Below are positions 1-11,903 of a stretch of DNA of 64,000 bases, piece after piece (position 1 is the first letter of the stretch; each line of letters begins with the position of its first letter). A program made the position numbers and the translations under genes. The notes under the pieces were generated by a model, which was given only the letters and a program-made list of their open reading frames with translations, ran no database searches and was not told the DNA's origin. Source of the DNA: an uncultured Pseudomonadota bacterium (GTDB lineage: Bacteria; Pseudomonadota; Gammaproteobacteria; Steroidobacterales; Steroidobacteraceae); the NCBI GenBank assembly GCA_902826635.1, contig CADEFQ010000009.1, positions 34,657-98,656 of the forward strand, given 5' to 3'.

Positions 1-370
1 GTCGCCGGTTTGATTCGGTGAGGTGCTGCCGGCGTTCCTTCTCTTCCTGCTGGCGGGCAAGGTCGGCCACGAGTTGGATAATCAGGTCGCGGCCCACGCT
101 CCAGAGGCCTCGCAGCTGGTAGAAAACGAGTGCCGGCCACGCGCTCTCAGGCGCTGCGAGGCGCGCCTCGAGTGCCTCGAGCATCTCCTGCACCCGTGCG
201 GTGGCCCCTTCCTGCTGCTTCAGCCGGTCCTGCAGTCGATGGATTTCGTCCTGCAGCGACGCGTACGCTTTCTTGAGCTCGGCACGATTGCGAAAGAGCT
301 GCACGACGCGCTGCTCTTCCGCTTCCTTCTCCGGCTCGCGCCCGAAGCGCAGGTTGGTGAGGGCCTTCAT
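1..370 (-). CDS. Coiled-coil protein of unknown function (3' end cut by window edge)
   Basis: The frame is open from an ATG at 370 down to base 1, so about 123 residues are visible and the C-terminus is missing. Residues about 10-75 are rich in Glu, Arg, Lys, Gln and Leu in heptad-like spacing (AELKKAYASLQDEIHRLQ), suggesting a long coiled coil. A more hydrophobic patch (ALVFYQLRGLW) follows, then another charged helix. The start overlaps the stop of the DUF1249 gene as ATGA, so the two are very probably translationally coupled. No signal peptide or known domain is recognised, and I assign no function. Confidence 0.75.
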   Translation of the reverse strand, partial: MKALTNLRFGREPEKEAEEQRVVQLFRNRAELKKAYASLQDEIHRLQDRLKQQEGATARVQEMLEALEARLAAPESAWPALVFYQLRGLWSVGRDLIIQLVADLARQQEEKERRQHLTESNRR

Positions 371-750
371 GGAAACCGGTGGCCCCGCTCGACACAGTAC
401 TCGAGCCATTTGTTGAGGAGCATGTTGCGGGCCCAGCGCTCCGCGGTCGTCTCCCCCGCGCCCTGGGCTTCCGCGACCCGGGCGTCGTGGTACACCCGCA
501 CGCGCAGGTCGGGCAGCGAGAGTGGCGCGTAAGTCAGCTCGATCGTGGTCGTGTAGCGCGCGCGCTCGATGGTTCTGAGACGCAGTTCACAGTCGCCCTC
601 GACCCGGGACACCGCGAGGTCGGCGAGCGCAGCGGGATCGTGTGCGAGCCAGCCGAGACGCACGTAATTGCTTTCGTAAAGCGCCATGAGCGCGACAAAG
701 CTCTGGGGCCGGGCACGCCAGGAGACTGGGGCAAGCGCGTCAGTCTGCAT
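367..750 (-). CDS. DUF1249 family protein (YqiB-like)
   Basis: This 127-residue protein matches the small cytosolic DUF1249 (YqiB) family. Recognisable parts are the N-terminal block FVALMALYESNYVRLGWL and the C-terminal NMLLNKWLEYCVERGH. Length is normal for the family, whose biochemical role is unknown. It is first in a two-gene run with the coiled-coil gene (ATGA overlap at 367-370). A promoter with -35 TTGCGA (786-781), a 16-bp spacer and -10 TATAGT (764-759) ends only 8 bases before the ATG, so the mRNA is nearly leaderless. Family assignment is by recognition of sequence. Confidence 0.85.
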   Translation of the reverse strand: MQTDALAPVSWRARPQSFVALMALYESNYVRLGWLAHDPAALADLAVSRVEGDCELRLRTIERARYTTTIELTYAPLSLPDLRVRVYHDARVAEAQGAGETTAERWARNMLLNKWLEYCVERGHRFP

Positions 751-758
751 GCAATATG

Positions 759-786
759 ACTATAGCGCAGGCAAGGCCCTTCGCAA
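759..786 (-). promoter_or_regulatory. Sigma70 promoter for the DUF1249 gene
   Basis: On the minus strand TTGCGA (786-781) is followed by 16 bp and TATAGT (764-759), then 8 bases and the ATG at 750. The predicted transcript would begin within a base or two of the start codon. Confidence 0.6.
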
Positions 787-815
787 GAGCCCGGATCGGC
801 AGGGTGTGACCGCGA

Positions 816-1637
816 TCAAGGTCGAACGCGGCGTTCGATCCCGGCGCTTTCGAGGATGTGGCTCGCGATCTCCTCGATCGAGCATTCGGTGGTATCGAGG
901 GAGGGAATGCCGTAGCGCTCGAACAGCGACTCGGCGGAGCGGATCTCGTACTGCACCTGCTGCTGGGAGGCGTAGCGACTGTCGGGGCGGCGCTCGTGCC
1001 GGATCTGCTGCAGGCGCTCGGGCTTGATCGTGAGGCCGTAGAGCTTGTGTCGATACGGCTCTACCGCGCGCGGCAGGCGTCCGCCTTCGAGGTCGTCGTC
1101 GGTGAACGGATAGTTTGCGACGAAGATGCCGTACTGCAGGGCCATGTAGAGGCAGGTCGGCGTCTTGCCGACGCGCGATACGCCGACGACGACGACATCG
1201 GCCGCTTCGTAGTCGCGCCCACTGCCGTCGTCGTTCGATAGCGCGAAGTTCGTCGCGTTGATCCGCGCGGTGTACGCGGTGAGATCCGCAATACCGTGCG
1301 CACGCCCTGTCCGATGGGTGGATCGGGTCGCGAGTTCCGTCTCGAGCGGGCCGACGAAGGCATCGAAGAAATCGAGGAACAGGCCGTTGCTCTGCTTCAC
1401 GATATCGCGCACGTCGGTCTGCACGAGCGTCGAGAATATGATCGGCCTCACACCGCTTTCGACCGCCGCGAGATTGATCTTTCTTACGGCTTCCTCTGCC
1501 TTGTCAACACTCGACACAAATGGCAAAGTCACCGGCCGAAACTCAAGGCCATCGAATTGTGTCAGGAGACTGTGACCCATGGTCTCCGCGGTCACCCCGG
1601 TCTGATCGGAAACGAAGAAAACTGTTCGTCGACTCAC
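816..1637 (-). CDS. ppsR: PEP synthase regulatory protein (bifunctional Pi/ADP-dependent kinase-phosphorylase)
   Basis: PpsR (DUF299 family) switches phosphoenolpyruvate synthase off and on by ADP-dependent phosphorylation of a Thr beside the catalytic His and Pi-dependent dephosphorylation. The family N-terminus ([19 protein letters not shown]) and the P-loop-like [15 protein letters not shown] are present, and length fits (273 residues). I choose the GTG at 1637 because family members begin only a few residues before the FFVSD block; a TTG at 1673 in the same frame would add 12 unconserved residues. It is divergent from ppsA, its known substrate gene, with 68 bp between the chosen starts. 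Confidence 0.93.
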   Translation of the reverse strand: MSRRTVFFVSDQTGVTAETMGHSLLTQFDGLEFRPVTLPFVSSVDKAEEAVRKINLAAVESGVRPIIFSTLVQTDVRDIVKQSNGLFLDFFDAFVGPLETELATRSTHRTGRAHGIADLTAYTARINATNFALSNDDGSGRDYEAADVVVVGVSRVGKTPTCLYMALQYGIFVANYPFTDDDLEGGRLPRAVEPYRHKLYGLTIKPERLQQIRHERRPDSRYASQQQVQYEIRSAESLFERYGIPSLDTTECSIEEIASHILESAGIERRVRP

Positions 1638-1705
1638 GCGGCCGAGTCTTTCATTGCCCGGCCCGTCCCGCAAGTATCCTGCAAGCCGATTTCCGGAGCT
1701 TTCAT

Positions 1706-4072
<2,367 letters not shown>

Positions 4073-4076
4073 TTCC

Positions 4077-4436
4077 TCACCCCGCCAGCCAGACGAGCAC
4101 GAGACCGATCGCCGCAGGCAGCGCCTGCACGAAGAGAATCTTGCGGCTGGCCGTCGCCGCGCCATAAAGGCCGGCGACCAGCACGCATGCCAGGAAAAAC
4201 AGCTTGATCGAAGTGCCATTGGCGCCGAGGCTCAGGCCCCATACGAGGCCGGCCGCGAGAAAGCCGTTGTAAAGGCCCTGATTCGCGGCCAGCACTTTCG
4301 ACGCAGCCGCCGCCTCGCGCGTGTGGCCGAAAGTTCGCAGCCCCGCGGGCTTGTCCCACAGGAACATCTCGAGCACGAGAAACCAGACATGCAACAGGGC
4401 GACGAGAACGACCACACTATCGGCAGCGATACCCAT
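4077..4436 (-). CDS. DUF1304 family inner-membrane protein
   Basis: This 119-residue protein is almost entirely hydrophobic, with about four predicted membrane helices, and matches the DUF1304 family. The conserved family core is FLVLEMFLWDKP followed by NQGLYNGFLAAGL. Function is unknown. It lies 12 bp after the GFA-domain gene on the same strand and ends 4 bp from the ppsA stop, convergently, so it is probably last in the Orn-dehydratase-GFA run. Confidence 0.85.
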   Translation of the reverse strand: MGIAADSVVVLVALLHVWFLVLEMFLWDKPAGLRTFGHTREAAAASKVLAANQGLYNGFLAAGLVWGLSLGANGTSIKLFFLACVLVAGLYGAATASRKILFVQALPAAIGLVLVWLAG

Positions 4437-4448
4437 GCGATTCTCCGA

Positions 4449-4853
4449 TCATTCGGCCGTGAGCGGTTTGATGCGTGCCTCCGACGCCTCGCGATCCGAG
4501 TCGTCGAAGGCACGCACCGTAAGCGACCCGATGGTGCGCGGATCGAGGCAGCGCACGTTCACGCTGTAGCCATCCGGGTTCGAGCGCGGCACGTAAAAGG
4601 ACTTGACGCCGCAGGTGCCGCAGAACCAGTGCCGGGCGACACCGGTGTTGAACTGGTATTCACGCAGCGCTCCCTCGCCCGCGAGCAACCGGAAGCGCGC
4701 CTTCGGCACGATCAGGTGCAGAAACCCCGTCGACCGGCAGATCGAGCAGTTGCATTCGAGCGCTTCGATCGCTGCCGGCGCGTCGACTTCGAATATCACG
4801 GCGCCGCAATGGCAGCCGCCCCGGTGCACGACACGAGGCGCTGCTGCCGTCAC
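4449..4853 (-). CDS. GFA/CENP-V domain zinc protein
   Basis: The protein has the glutathione-dependent formaldehyde-activating (GFA) fold signature: GGCHCG near residue 14, CNCSICR about 20 residues later, and FCGTCG further on. These cysteines bind structural and catalytic zinc in the family, but the natural substrate of most members is unknown. The GTG at 4853 overlaps the TGA of the upstream dehydratase (GTGA), which decides this start over an ATG at 4877; the product is 134 residues. The family is broad, so formaldehyde chemistry is not implied. Confidence 0.85.
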   Translation of the reverse strand: MTAAAPRVVHRGGCHCGAVIFEVDAPAAIEALECNCSICRSTGFLHLIVPKARFRLLAGEGALREYQFNTGVARHWFCGTCGVKSFYVPRSNPDGYSVNVRCLDPRTIGSLTVRAFDDSDREASEARIKPLTAE

Positions 4854-5851
4854 GCGCGCCCCGCGAGGAACGGACACTGGTCGAGGTCCACGTTGCCGCC
4901 CGAGAGGATCACACCCACCTGCTCGCCCAGATGCGCCGAGCGTCCGCCCAGGAGCGCTGCCACCGCCACCGCCGACGAGGGCTCGATCAGCAACTTGAGA
5001 TCCTCGAGCACGATGCGCATCGCGGCGATGATTTCCGCTTCCGACACGGTGACGACCTCATCGACATGGCGGCGCAACAGCTCGAAGTTGCGCACGCCGA
5101 TCGAACCGCGCAGACCGTCTGCGATCGTATCGGGCACGCCCGCATCGACCCGGGTCCCGGTCGTGAACGATCGGTAGGCGTCGTCCGCCGCGGCCGGTTC
5201 GGCGCCGATCACGGTGCAATCATCGAGCAGCCCACGCACCGCGAGCGCGGTGCCGCCGATCAGCCCGCCGCCGCCGACCGGCGCGATCACCGTGTCGAAT
5301 GCGATGGGTTCGGCGAGCAACTCGAGCGCCGCGGTCCCCTGCCCCGCGATGACATCCGCATCATCGAACGGGTGCACCACATGCGCGGGCTCACGCGCGA
5401 GCAACTCCGCGAGTGCGGCCTCGCGCGCGACGAATCCCGGCTTGCAATAGACGATGCGCGCTCCCGCCGCGGCGATCGCGTCGACCTTCGGGCGCGCGGA
5501 GCCCTCCGGCACGACGACGGTGCACGCGAGCCCGAGCGAGCGCGCCGCAATCGCGAGCGCGTTTCCGTGGTTGCCCGACGAGTGCGTGGCGACGCGCATC
5601 ACGGCGGCGTCGCGCGGCAGCGCGAGCAGTGCGTTCATCGCACCGCGCAGCTTGAATGCACCCCCCGTCTGCAGGTTCTCGCACTTGAAGACCACCTGGC
5701 GCCCGGCGCGCGCGTCGAACGCGTCGGAGCGCATCACCGGCGTTCGGCGCACCCGCCCCTGCAGCCGCCCCGCGGCCGCGACGACCGCCGCGAAATCGGG
5801 CAGCGCCGGCAGGTCCGTCGACCCCGGCGCGCGAGGTGATGACTTACTCAC
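4850..5851 (-). CDS. PLP-dependent threonine/serine dehydratase
   Basis: A fold-type II PLP enzyme of the threonine dehydratase/serine racemase group, which deaminates Thr or Ser to 2-oxobutyrate or pyruvate. Visible features are the Schiff-base Lys in GGAFKLRGA, the substrate loop SSGNHG, the phosphate-binding loop GGGGLIGG and C-terminal SGGNVD. It is 333 residues with no C-terminal ACT domain, so it resembles catabolic TdcB or serine racemase rather than biosynthetic IlvA. The GTG at 5851 is preceded by GGAG at good spacing; it overlaps the end of orn by 8 bases. Substrate preference cannot be read from sequence alone. Confidence 0.88.
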   Translation of the reverse strand: MSKSSPRAPGSTDLPALPDFAAVVAAAGRLQGRVRRTPVMRSDAFDARAGRQVVFKCENLQTGGAFKLRGAMNALLALPRDAAVMRVATHSSGNHGNALAIAARSLGLACTVVVPEGSARPKVDAIAAAGARIVYCKPGFVAREAALAELLAREPAHVVHPFDDADVIAGQGTAALELLAEPIAFDTVIAPVGGGGLIGGTALAVRGLLDDCTVIGAEPAAADDAYRSFTTGTRVDAGVPDTIADGLRGSIGVRNFELLRRHVDEVVTVSEAEIIAAMRIVLEDLKLLIEPSSAVAVAALLGGRSAHLGEQVGVILSGGNVDLDQCPFLAGRA

Positions 5852-6401
5852 CCCGATACTCCGGTGCAAACAGGTGACGGCGATAGTGGCGCAGTTCGGC
5901 GATCGAATCGTGGATGTCGACGAGCGCGCGGTGCGCGTTCTGCTTTGCCACGCCGTCGAGCACGCGCGGTGCCCAGCGGCGCGCCAATTCCTTCAGCGTA
6001 CTGACATCGAGATTGCGATAGTGGAAGTAGCGTTCGAGCGCGGGCATCTGCCGCGCGAGGAACCGCCGATCCTGGCAGATGCTGTTGCCGCACATCGGCG
6101 AAGCGCCCGACGCAACGTGTTGCACGAGGAACGCGAGCGTGTCCCGCTCGGCATCGGCGGCGTTCGCCTCACTGGCGCGCACGCGCGCGAGCAGGCCCGA
6201 CGCACCGTGATGACGCTGGTTCCAGTCGTCCATGCGGGCGAGCACCTCCTCGGACTGGTGGATGGCGATCACCGGCCCCTCGGCGACCCATTCCAGCTGC
6301 GCGGTCGTGACGACGGTCGCGATCTCGATGATATGGTCGGAGTCGGGTTCGAGCCCCGTCATCTCGAGGTCGATCCAGATCAGGTGTTCGGTGCCGGGCA
6401 T
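5844..6401 (-). CDS. orn: Oligoribonuclease
   Basis: Orn is the 3'-5' exonuclease that degrades 2-5 nt RNAs, including pGpG from c-di-GMP turnover, to mononucleotides. The DEDD-family first motif [12 protein letters not shown], the middle segment [11 protein letters not shown] and the C-terminal [14 protein letters not shown] are intact. The ATG at 6401 gives 185 residues and matches the usual N-terminus; an in-frame ATG at 6413 is also inside the predicted transcript. It is divergent from rsgA, an arrangement also found in enterobacteria. A -10 TAGAAT lies at 6436-6431. Confidence 0.95.
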   Translation of the reverse strand: MPGTEHLIWIDLEMTGLEPDSDHIIEIATVVTTAQLEWVAEGPVIAIHQSEEVLARMDDWNQRHHGASGLLARVRASEANAADAERDTLAFLVQHVASGASPMCGNSICQDRRFLARQMPALERYFHYRNLDVSTLKELARRWAPRVLDGVAKQNAHRALVDIHDSIAELRHYRRHLFAPEYRGE

Positions 6402-6421
6402 GGGGTGCCACATCGCTGAAG

Positions 6422-6450
6422 TTGTCGCGAATTCTAGCAAACGCTACGCT
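6422..6450. promoter_or_regulatory. Divergent orn/rsgA promoter region
   Basis: On the plus strand TTGTCG (6422-6427), a 17-bp spacer and TACGCT (6445-6450) form a promoter for rsgA with a leader of roughly 8 bases. On the minus strand TAGAAT (6436-6431) could be the orn -10. The minus-strand hexamer sits inside the plus-strand spacer, so the two polymerases would compete for the same DNA. Confidence 0.5.
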
Positions 6451-6464
6451 GCCCGCCGCCCGTC

Positions 6465-7400
6465 ATGACAGCCGACTCCCAATTTGAAGCCGAAATCATC
6501 GCCACCTTCGGTCGGCGCGTGCGGGTGCGCGATGCGGCCGGGCACGAACACGACGCGCGCCCGCTCGGCCGCAAGCTCATCCTCGCCTGTGGCGATCGGG
6601 TGCGCTGCGCGCACGATGCACACCATGAGGAGGTGCACGTCACCGGGACCCTGCCGCGCCGGACCGCGCTGTGGCGCTCAAACCTGCGTGGCGGCGCCGA
6701 ACTCATCGTCGCCAATGTCTCGCACCTCGTCGCGGTCATCGCACCACGCCCGGCGCCGGACTATTTCGTCATCGATCGCTACTTCGCGGCTGCGGCCTCG
6801 AGCGGCATCGCCTCCGTACTCGTCGCGAACAAGGCCGACCTTGGCCACGACGAGACGCTGCGCGCAGAACTGAATGCGTATGAAACGATCGGTGCGACCG
6901 CCGTGGCCTGCACGACAGTGGGTGATGACGGCATCACCGCACTGCTCGGCCTGCTCAAATCGGCAACCGCGGTACTCGTCGGGCAATCGGGTGTCGGCAA
7001 GTCCTCGCTCGTCAATGCGCTCGTGCCGGGAGCGGGCATCGTCACTGGCGATCTCGTGCGCCAGACCGAGGAAGGCCGGCACACGACGACCGCCGCGCGC
7101 CTCTACGATCTACCGAATGGCGGCCGCCTGATCGACTCACCCGGAGTGAGGGATTTCTCGCCCGCCATCGAGCACCTCGAGCCCGACACCCTCGGGTACA
7201 CCGACGTGGCCTGGCTCGCGCCGCAGTGCCGTTTCCTCGACTGCCGGCACATGCGCGAACCGGATTGCGCGGTCGCGGCGGCCGTCGAAAGTGGCAAGCT
7301 CACCGCGCGCCGCTACGAAAGCTATCGGCGCATGCGACGGCTCCATGAACAGCTCACCGCCGCGCGCGGGCCTGAAAAGCGCCCGCGCACCCCGCGATGA
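6465..7400 (+). CDS. rsgA: Ribosome small-subunit-dependent GTPase A
   Basis: RsgA is a circularly permuted GTPase that checks late maturation of the 30S subunit. After the N-terminal OB-fold, the permuted order is visible: G4 ANKADL comes before G1 GQSGVGKSSL and G3 DSPGVRDF. The C-terminal zinc knuckle includes CRFLDC, a nearby His and a further Cys in EPDC. At 311 residues it lacks the long N-terminal extension of enterobacterial RsgA but is otherwise complete. It is divergent from orn. Confidence 0.95.
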   Translation: MTADSQFEAEIIATFGRRVRVRDAAGHEHDARPLGRKLILACGDRVRCAHDAHHEEVHVTGTLPRRTALWRSNLRGGAELIVANVSHLVAVIAPRPAPDYFVIDRYFAAAASSGIASVLVANKADLGHDETLRAELNAYETIGATAVACTTVGDDGITALLGLLKSATAVLVGQSGVGKSSLVNALVPGAGIVTGDLVRQTEEGRHTTTAARLYDLPNGGRLIDSPGVRDFSPAIEHLEPDTLGYTDVAWLAPQCRFLDCRHMREPDCAVAAAVESGKLTARRYESYRRMRRLHEQLTAARGPEKRPRTPR

Positions 7401-7412
7401 GCGCTCGCCGGG

Positions 7413-8342
7413 CTATCTGGACCAGACCATCCGTTTGGACGTGAGACGCGTCTCGCCGTCCCATCGGTACGCCACCAGCGGCCCATCCTTCGCGACGCTG
7501 TAGTCGAGGCAGGCGCAGTTGTCGCTCAACACCTGCGGCTTTCCCCTGAACCAGTAGTGGCCGAAGAACACCGGCGGCCCCTGGTACGGCGGCGGCCGCA
7601 AGCCTTCCGGGAACGGCAAGTCTGGAATACGTTCCGTCAGGTCGGGCGGTCCGATGGCGGCCTTCCTGTAGGTGTCCAATTCCGGTTCCCACCACTTGAT
7701 GCGGGCCTCTTGCCGCGCGCATCCGTCCTTGTCGCGAAACGACACACCCTCAGGCAGCGGCACTTCGAGTCCCTTGCACACGGACTCGATCGCAGCATAT
7801 GCGGGCCGGCCGCGGCGAGATCCCTCGACATGCAGAGTGTCGGGTACGGACGAGTCGGCATGGATGCGCGGCGTGAGCCAATCGATCGAGGGCGGGTGCC
7901 AACACGCGTGCACGACCCGAATCGCGCCGGCGTCGATCCAGAGCGGCAGCGACTTGAACCACTCGACGATTTCCCGGTGGAGGCGCGACCCCTCGCCCAC
8001 CTGTGCGAGAAATTCCCGATGCTGCCGGCGATTGTCCCTGGCATCGTGGGGTCGCAGGTGCTGGCCGGGAAGCGCGGGATCGGGCATGAACCACGCGATG
8101 GCGTTGAATTCGTGATTGCCAAGGACGCAACGCGCCGATCCGGCATCGACCATGCTGCGTACGGCATTGACCGTCTGCAGCTGCTTCGGGCCGCGATCGA
8201 TCAGATCGCCGACGAAGATGGCCTGACGACCCGGATGGCGCCACGCGCCGTCGGTCTCGCGGTACCCGAGCCGGCGGAGCAGGACCTCGAGGTGATCGTA
8301 GTGTCCGTGCACATCGCCGATGATGTCGTAGCCGAAAACCAC
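7413..8342 (-). CDS. Calcineurin-like metallophosphoesterase
   Basis: The dinuclear-metal phosphoesterase motifs occur in order: GDVHGHYDHLE, then GDLIDRGP, then GNHEFNA, then a His in HACWHPP and a late GHYWFRG. These resemble the PrpE/ApaH-like serine/threonine phosphatase or diadenosine-polyphosphatase group; the substrate is unknown. The GTG at 8342 (309 residues) is preferred because GGAGGGAGG lies just upstream and similarity begins there; the longer frame to 8477 overlaps the previous gene without support. It follows the GNAT gene by 4 bp. Confidence 0.88.
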   Translation of the reverse strand: MVFGYDIIGDVHGHYDHLEVLLRRLGYRETDGAWRHPGRQAIFVGDLIDRGPKQLQTVNAVRSMVDAGSARCVLGNHEFNAIAWFMPDPALPGQHLRPHDARDNRRQHREFLAQVGEGSRLHREIVEWFKSLPLWIDAGAIRVVHACWHPPSIDWLTPRIHADSSVPDTLHVEGSRRGRPAYAAIESVCKGLEVPLPEGVSFRDKDGCARQEARIKWWEPELDTYRKAAIGPPDLTERIPDLPFPEGLRPPPYQGPPVFFGHYWFRGKPQVLSDNCACLDYSVAKDGPLVAYRWDGETRLTSKRMVWSR

Positions 8343-8346
8343 GTCG

Positions 8347-9054
8347 CTACGCCTCCCTCCGCAGCTTCCACAGCGCGAGCCGCGCGCGCTCCACGAACCC
8401 GAGGCGCAGGTACAGGTCGATCGCTCGCTGGTTGTGGTCGCCGACGTGCAGGAAAGGTGTCGCGCCGCGCGCCGCAATCTCGTTGGCGAGCACCGCCATC
8501 AGCTGCGCCGCGTAGCCGCGCCCCAGGAAATCCGGATGCGTGCACACGGCGCTGATCTCTACATGGCCTTCAGTTTCGAGGCGTTCGCCCGCCATCGCCG
8601 CGAGCGTGTCGCCTCGCCAGATGCCGACGTAGCGACCCAGTTCGTCCGTGCGCTCGCGAAAGAATTCGGGATACACCTGTGCCGTGAGCGCGAGCATCGC
8701 GGGCCGGTCGCGCACGGCGAGTGGCGCCCACCGCCCGATCGTTGCCGCATCGCTCGACGGCGCATCATCCGGCACCGGCACTCGCGTGCATAACATCTGC
8801 AGGATGTTGCCGGTGGCGAGCACACGCCAGCCGGTGGGCCAGTGGTGCGGGGCCACTCCAACGACGTACACGGACTCGCCCCGCGCCACGAGATCGTCGA
8901 TTTCCTTCGCTGCATCGACCGACGCGTCAGCGAACGCGAGGAAGGGCGCCACGTCCGGGAGATAGCGCCGCACCCTGCCATCGCCGAGCGCAACCCACCG
9001 CTGGCGACCTGTCAGCGCCGCCCACATTGGATTGTCGAGCGGGTGCGGGATCAT
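8347..9054 (-). CDS. GNAT-family N-acetyltransferase (FR47-like)
   Basis: A 235-residue protein whose C-terminal half is a GNAT acyl-CoA-binding fold: VEISAVCTHPDFLGRGYAAQL contains the RGYA acetyl-CoA loop, and VGDHNQRAIDLYLRLGF is the typical final segment. The N-terminal half (WVALGDGRVRRYLPDVAPFLA) resembles FR47-type acetyltransferases. The ATG at 9054, 7 bp after the recR stop, fits better than an upstream frame whose extra 62 residues are arginine-rich noise. The acceptor substrate is unknown. Confidence 0.85.
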   Translation of the reverse strand: MIPHPLDNPMWAALTGRQRWVALGDGRVRRYLPDVAPFLAFADASVDAAKEIDDLVARGESVYVVGVAPHHWPTGWRVLATGNILQMLCTRVPVPDDAPSSDAATIGRWAPLAVRDRPAMLALTAQVYPEFFRERTDELGRYVGIWRGDTLAAMAGERLETEGHVEISAVCTHPDFLGRGYAAQLMAVLANEIAARGATPFLHVGDHNQRAIDLYLRLGFVERARLALWKLRREA

Positions 9055-9061
9055 GCCTGCT

Positions 9062-9661
9062 TCAGCCGATCGCCTGGCGCCCTGCGAGCGCGTGCGCAAG
9101 CGTGCCGCCGTCGACGTACTCGAGCTCCCCGCCGATCGGCACGCCGTGCGCGATCCGCGTCGCGGCAATTCCGCGGCGCCGCGCGATCTCCGAGAGAAAA
9201 TGCGCCGTCGCTTCGCCCTCGACCGTCGGGTTGGTTGCAAGGATCACTTCACGCAGCCCGGCTTCGCCGAGCAGGGCCTCGAATTCGCGCACGCCGATCT
9301 GTTCGGGCCCGATGCCGTCGAGCGGCGACAAGTGGCCCATCAGCACGAAATAGCGACCGCGGAAACTTCCCGACGACTCGATCGCGACGACGTCCGCGGG
9401 CGACTCGACCACGCACAGCAGCGCGGCATCGCGCCGCACGTCCTCACAGATGCTGCACAGCTCGGCCTCGGTCAACATGCGACAACGATGGCAGCGGCGT
9501 ACCGCGGCGAGTGAGGCCGTGAGCGAGGCGGCGAGCGCATTGGCGCCGGCCCTGCCCTCCTGCAGCAGGTGAAACGCCATGCGCTGCGCACTCTTCGGGC
9601 CCACGCCGGGCAGCGTCCGCAAGGCATCGATCAGGCCGGCGAGCGCCGGTGAATGCTTCAT
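9062..9661 (-). CDS. recR: Recombination mediator RecR
   Basis: RecR acts with RecO and RecF to load RecA on SSB-coated gaps. The 199-residue protein has the helix-hairpin-helix [20 protein letters not shown], a four-Cys zinc site (CHRC and CSIC), and the Toprim domain ([29 protein letters not shown]). Length and order match the family exactly. It follows ybaB by 13 bp in the conserved dnaX-ybaB-recR cluster. Confidence 0.97.
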   Translation of the reverse strand: MKHSPALAGLIDALRTLPGVGPKSAQRMAFHLLQEGRAGANALAASLTASLAAVRRCHRCRMLTEAELCSICEDVRRDAALLCVVESPADVVAIESSGSFRGRYFVLMGHLSPLDGIGPEQIGVREFEALLGEAGLREVILATNPTVEGEATAHFLSEIARRRGIAATRIAHGVPIGGELEYVDGGTLAHALAGRQAIG

Positions 9662-9674
9662 GCCGCAGGCGCGT

Positions 9675-9998
9675 TCAGAACGGCAGCTTCATGCCCGGTG
9701 GCAGCTGCAGCCCCGACATCAGGCCCGACATCATTTCAGCCGAGCGCTGTTCCACTTTCTTCACCGCGTCGTTCACGGCGGCGGCGATCAGGTCCTCGAG
9801 CATTTCGCGGTCTTCGCCGATCACCGCCGGCTCGATCTGCACGCGCTTCACGTCGTGCTTGCCGGTCATCGTGACTTTCACCATGCCGCCGCCGGACTCG
9901 CCGGTGACTTCGAGGTTCGCAATCTCGGCCTGGGCTTTCTGCATGTTCGCCTGCAGCGCCTGGGCCTGTTTCATCATGTTGCCGAAATTCTGGGCCAT
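9675..9998 (-). CDS. ybaB: YbaB/EbfC nucleoid-associated protein
   Basis: A small DNA-binding dimer of 107 residues. The family core is clear: [37 protein letters not shown], and the C-terminal [11 protein letters not shown]. The ATG at 9998 has GAGGA upstream and matches the family N-terminus. An ATG at 10013 overlapping the dnaX stop (ATGA) is possible and would add five residues. It lies between dnaX and recR as in most gammaproteobacteria. Confidence 0.95.
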   Translation of the reverse strand: MAQNFGNMMKQAQALQANMQKAQAEIANLEVTGESGGGMVKVTMTGKHDVKRVQIEPAVIGEDREMLEDLIAAAVNDAVKKVEQRSAEMMSGLMSGLQLPPGMKLPF

Positions 9999-10009
9999 GC
10001 CGGGTCCTC

Positions 10010-11608
10010 TCATTTGCCTGTGGGCCGCACTGTATCGGGATGCAGCGTGGCGCCGAATCGCTGCTGCAGCGCCCGCACCGCCGGGTCGCCGGCAAGCGCG
10101 GCGCGCGCCGCGTCCATCTCGTTCGCCGACTGTCGCGCACGATCGGCCGCGAGGGTTTCGACGGCGCCATCGACGATCTCGATTTCGACACGCACCGTCT
10201 CCCCCAGTTGGCGCGACAGCGCCTGCGCGATACGTTCTTCCTGCGCCTTCGTGCGCATGGACTCGTGGCGCGCATCGAGGCCGAGGCGCGCGACGTTGCC
10301 CTGACGACCCAGGAAGGCGCAGTTCGCGGCGAGTTGCCGCGCGAGCCCGGACAGATCGAGGGCCGCCGCGAGCTGCGGCCAGCCTGCGGCCGTCAACGCG
10401 CTGCCCGACGAAGGTGCCTCCGGTTTCGCGGGCCGCGCGGCGGGTGGCGATGCCGCCTGCGCGGGTGACGACACAGCCTGCGCAGGCGCCGTCGCCGCCC
10501 TGCCCGCCGATGCGGTCGAGCCACCGGGAAAGCGGAACGCGAGCATGCGCAGCAGCACCATGTCGAAACCCGTACGCGGGTCCGGCGCGAGCGGCAGGTC
10601 GCGCCGCCCGACGATCGCGGTCTGGTAATAGAGCTGCACGTCGTCCGCCGGAATCGAGGTCGAGAGACGCCCGATGAGCGCCGCATCGGGCGACTCCGAA
10701 GTGTCGTAGCCCGGAACGGCTTGCTTCAGCGCGACGCGCACGAGCACGCCCGCCAGTTCATCGAGCACTGCGCCATAGTCCGGGGCCCACTCCTCGAGGG
10801 CACGCGCCGCTTCGATCAACGCGCGCGCATCTCCCGACGCCAGCGCATCGGCGATCGCCGCGACGCGATCGCGGTCGATCGTGCCGAGCATCTCGCGGGC
10901 CGCGGCGTCGGTGACCGCACCCCCTCCGAATGCGATCAGTTGATCGAGCAGCGACAGGCCATCGCGCATGCTGCCATCCGCCGCGTGCGCGACGAGCTGC
11001 AGCGCCGCGGGCTCGAAGCCGACACCTTCCGCGGTGAGGATCTGCGCCATGCGCCCGGCGATCAGCGCCACCGGCAGGCGCTTCAGGTTGAACTGCAGGC
11101 AGCGCGACAGCACCGTGACCGGCAGCTTCTGCGGATCGGTGGTCGCAAGCAGGAACTTGACGTGCGGCGGCGGCTCTTCGAGCGTCTTCAGCAACGCATT
11201 GAACGAGTGGGTCGACAGCATGTGCACCTCGTCGATGAGGTACACCTTGTAGCGGCCGCTCGCGGGCGTGTACTGCACGTTGTCGAGCAACTCGCGGGTG
11301 TCGTCCACTTTGGTGCGCGAGGCGGCATCGACCTCGATCAGGTCGACGAAACGCCCTTCGTCGATCGAGCGGCAGGCCGAACACGTGCCGCAGGGCTCGG
11401 CGGTGACGCCGGTTTCGCAGTTGAGGCATTTCGCGAGGATGCGCGCGACCGTCGTCTTGCCGACCCCGCGCGTGCCCGTGAAAAGGAACGCGTGATGGAC
11501 ACGCCCCTCGGTCAGCGCGTTACCGAGCGCCTTGAGGACGTGCTCCTGCCCCACCATTTCGGTGAAGCGTCTAGGCCGCCATTTACGTGCGAGTGCGGTG
11601 TAGCTCAT
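10010..11608 (-). CDS. dnaX: DNA polymerase III subunit tau (clamp loader)
   Basis: DnaX is the ATPase of the clamp loader. Residues 1-about 360 hold the AAA+ core: Walker [10 protein letters not shown], a zinc module (CLNC then CGTCSAC), Walker B LIDEVHML and sensor TVLSRC. An Ala/Pro-rich linker follows ([15 protein letters not shown]), then the tau C-terminal domain. The ATG at 11608 ([12 protein letters not shown]) is the universal N-terminus and gives 532 residues. I see no A-rich slippery sequence like the E. coli gamma frameshift site, so a short gamma form is not predicted from sequence. Confidence 0.97.
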   Translation of the reverse strand: MSYTALARKWRPRRFTEMVGQEHVLKALGNALTEGRVHHAFLFTGTRGVGKTTVARILAKCLNCETGVTAEPCGTCSACRSIDEGRFVDLIEVDAASRTKVDDTRELLDNVQYTPASGRYKVYLIDEVHMLSTHSFNALLKTLEEPPPHVKFLLATTDPQKLPVTVLSRCLQFNLKRLPVALIAGRMAQILTAEGVGFEPAALQLVAHAADGSMRDGLSLLDQLIAFGGGAVTDAAAREMLGTIDRDRVAAIADALASGDARALIEAARALEEWAPDYGAVLDELAGVLVRVALKQAVPGYDTSESPDAALIGRLSTSIPADDVQLYYQTAIVGRRDLPLAPDPRTGFDMVLLRMLAFRFPGGSTASAGRAATAPAQAVSSPAQAASPPAARPAKPEAPSSGSALTAAGWPQLAAALDLSGLARQLAANCAFLGRQGNVARLGLDARHESMRTKAQEERIAQALSRQLGETVRVEIEIVDGAVETLAADRARQSANEMDAARAALAGDPAVRALQQRFGATLHPDTVRPTGK

Positions 11609-11619
11609 GGGCTCAGCGA

Positions 11620-11740
<121 letters not shown>

Positions 11741-11769
11741 ACTGACCTCGATAACCCGGTTGACGGTTC

Positions 11770-11860
11770 TGGCGGAGAGGGAGGGATTCGAACCCTCGAA
11801 CACCTTTTGGATGTTGCTTCGCTTCCAACGAAGTGCCTTCAACCGCTCGGCCACCTCTCC
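11770..11860 (-). tRNA. tRNA-Ser (GGA anticodon)
   Basis: A 91-nt class II tRNA including an encoded CCA. The acceptor GGAGAGG (11860-11854) pairs with CCTCTCC (11780-11774), the D-loop block is GCCGAGCGGTTGAAGGC, and the anticodon stem CTTCG/CGAAG encloses TTGGAAG, giving anticodon GGA. A long variable arm precedes the T-loop GGTTCGAATCC. It reads the UCC and UCU serine codons. Confidence 0.97.
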
Positions 11861-11888
11861 GGAATCAATGAATTACGACTGGCCGCTC

Positions 11889-11894
11889 ATGATA
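11889..11894 (-). promoter_or_regulatory. Possible -10 box for tRNA-Ser/ffs
   Basis: TATCAT on the minus strand lies about 29 bases before the tRNA 5' end. No convincing -35 is seen, so this is a weak assignment. Confidence 0.3.
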
Positions 11895-11903
11895 TCAGTC
11901 TCG

